Positions 63,859-64,000 of a stretch of 64,000 bases of DNA are shown here, piece after piece. A program made the translations under genes and the position numbers. The notes under the pieces are model-generated. The model worked only from the letters and a program-made list of their open reading frames with translations. It searched no databases and was not told the DNA's origin. Source of the stretch: Clostridium sp. 1001275B_160808_H3 (GTDB lineage: Bacteria; Bacillota; Clostridia; Clostridiales; Clostridiaceae); assembly GCF_015550425.1 (NCBI RefSeq), contig NZ_JADNAT010000002.1, forward strand, positions 124,001-188,000, in the 5' to 3' direction. Numbering within the stretch: position 1 is the stretch's first letter; each line of letters begins with the position of its first letter.

Positions 63859-64000
63859 ATGAAATATTATTTAGCACCAATGGAAGGAATCACTGGATTC
63901 ATATATAGAAATACATATAAAAAATTTTTTAATGATATTGATAAGTATTTTACGCCATTTATTGTTCCAACAAGTAGTAAAAGTTTTAAGACTAAGGAAT
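63859..64000 (+). CDS. dus: tRNA-dihydrouridine synthase, N-terminal part
   Basis: ATG 63859 behind AAGGAG opens a frame that runs off the window after 47 codons. MKYYLAPMEGITGFIYRN is the FMN-binding start of Dus enzymes, which reduce uridine in the tRNA D loop. Only the first barrel strands are visible. Confidence 0.85.
   Translation, partial: MKYYLAPMEGITGFIYRNTYKKFFNDIDKYFTPFIVPTSSKSFKTKE

Noticed and set aside
1..64000. CRISPR array, prophage, insertion sequence, tRNA or rRNA
   Set aside because: No spaced repeats of array type, no transposase, integrase or phage structural motifs, and no tRNA-like cloverleaf or rRNA segment were seen.

Overview
The window is AT-rich (G+C well under 35% by eye) and has strong GGAGG-type ribosome binding sites, TTG/GTG starts, T-box control and many U-tract terminators. 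Gene content (LytS/LytTR, XRE-AbrB, CD3324-like, DUF4342, MccA/MccB cysteine synthesis, PTS) points to a Clostridium sensu stricto-type Firmicute chromosome. I cannot name the species. I see no tRNA, rRNA, CRISPR array, transposase or prophage.

Layout. 1-6.0 kb: the tail of an unknown gene, a long dGTPase with an inserted cysteine cluster, a PLD-nuclease/helicase/DUF3427 protein and a NUDIX hydrolase, a possible nucleotide-pool/DNA-processing or defence cassette. 6.0-7.0 kb: a gene broken by one stop codon. 7.2-10.9 kb: a T-box leader, probably cysteine-specific, before ubiG-type methyltransferase, mccB, luxS and mccA/cysK, which turn S-ribosylhomocysteine into cysteine via homocysteine and cystathionine. 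Just after it lies a decayed copy of the start of the NUDIX gene. 11.1-14.9 kb: an OFA-family MFS transporter with a LytTR regulator and LytS kinase, matching the E. coli YpdAB/YhjX arrangement and carrying a 21-bp-spaced repeat like the YpdB site.

15.4-35.0 kb is a signalling region. It holds four beta-propeller histidine kinases without receiver domains or neighbouring response regulators (the last two a tandem duplication) and an EAL phosphodiesterase with a degenerate GGDEF. Between them are an M20 amidohydrolase with a 49-residue companion, and an operon of a 32-residue leader peptide, a CD3324-like protein and a FusB-like EF-G-binding protein. 35.1-40.0 kb: TetR regulator divergent from a MacB-like ATPase and a giant FtsX-type permease.

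40.2-49.8 kb: an unknown protein, an ECF transporter S component, two DUF4342 proteins flanking a damaged exported-protein gene, an OmpR-type two-component pair, a divergent pair of a MerR-like coiled-coil protein and a tubulin/FtsZ-like GTPase (resembling TubY/TubZ), a 33-residue microprotein, and an XRE-AbrB regulator with an MGT glycosyltransferase. 49.9-58.0 kb: two RpiR regulators bracket two GH4 phospho-glycosidase + PTS EIICB modules that share a TTTCA-N5-TGAAA operator. 58.2-62.5 kb: an orphan unknown protein, then two SGNH esterases and a GH130 enzyme, probably for acetylated manno-oligosaccharides. The window ends with an ArsB/NhaD-type permease and the start of a tRNA-dihydrouridine synthase gene.
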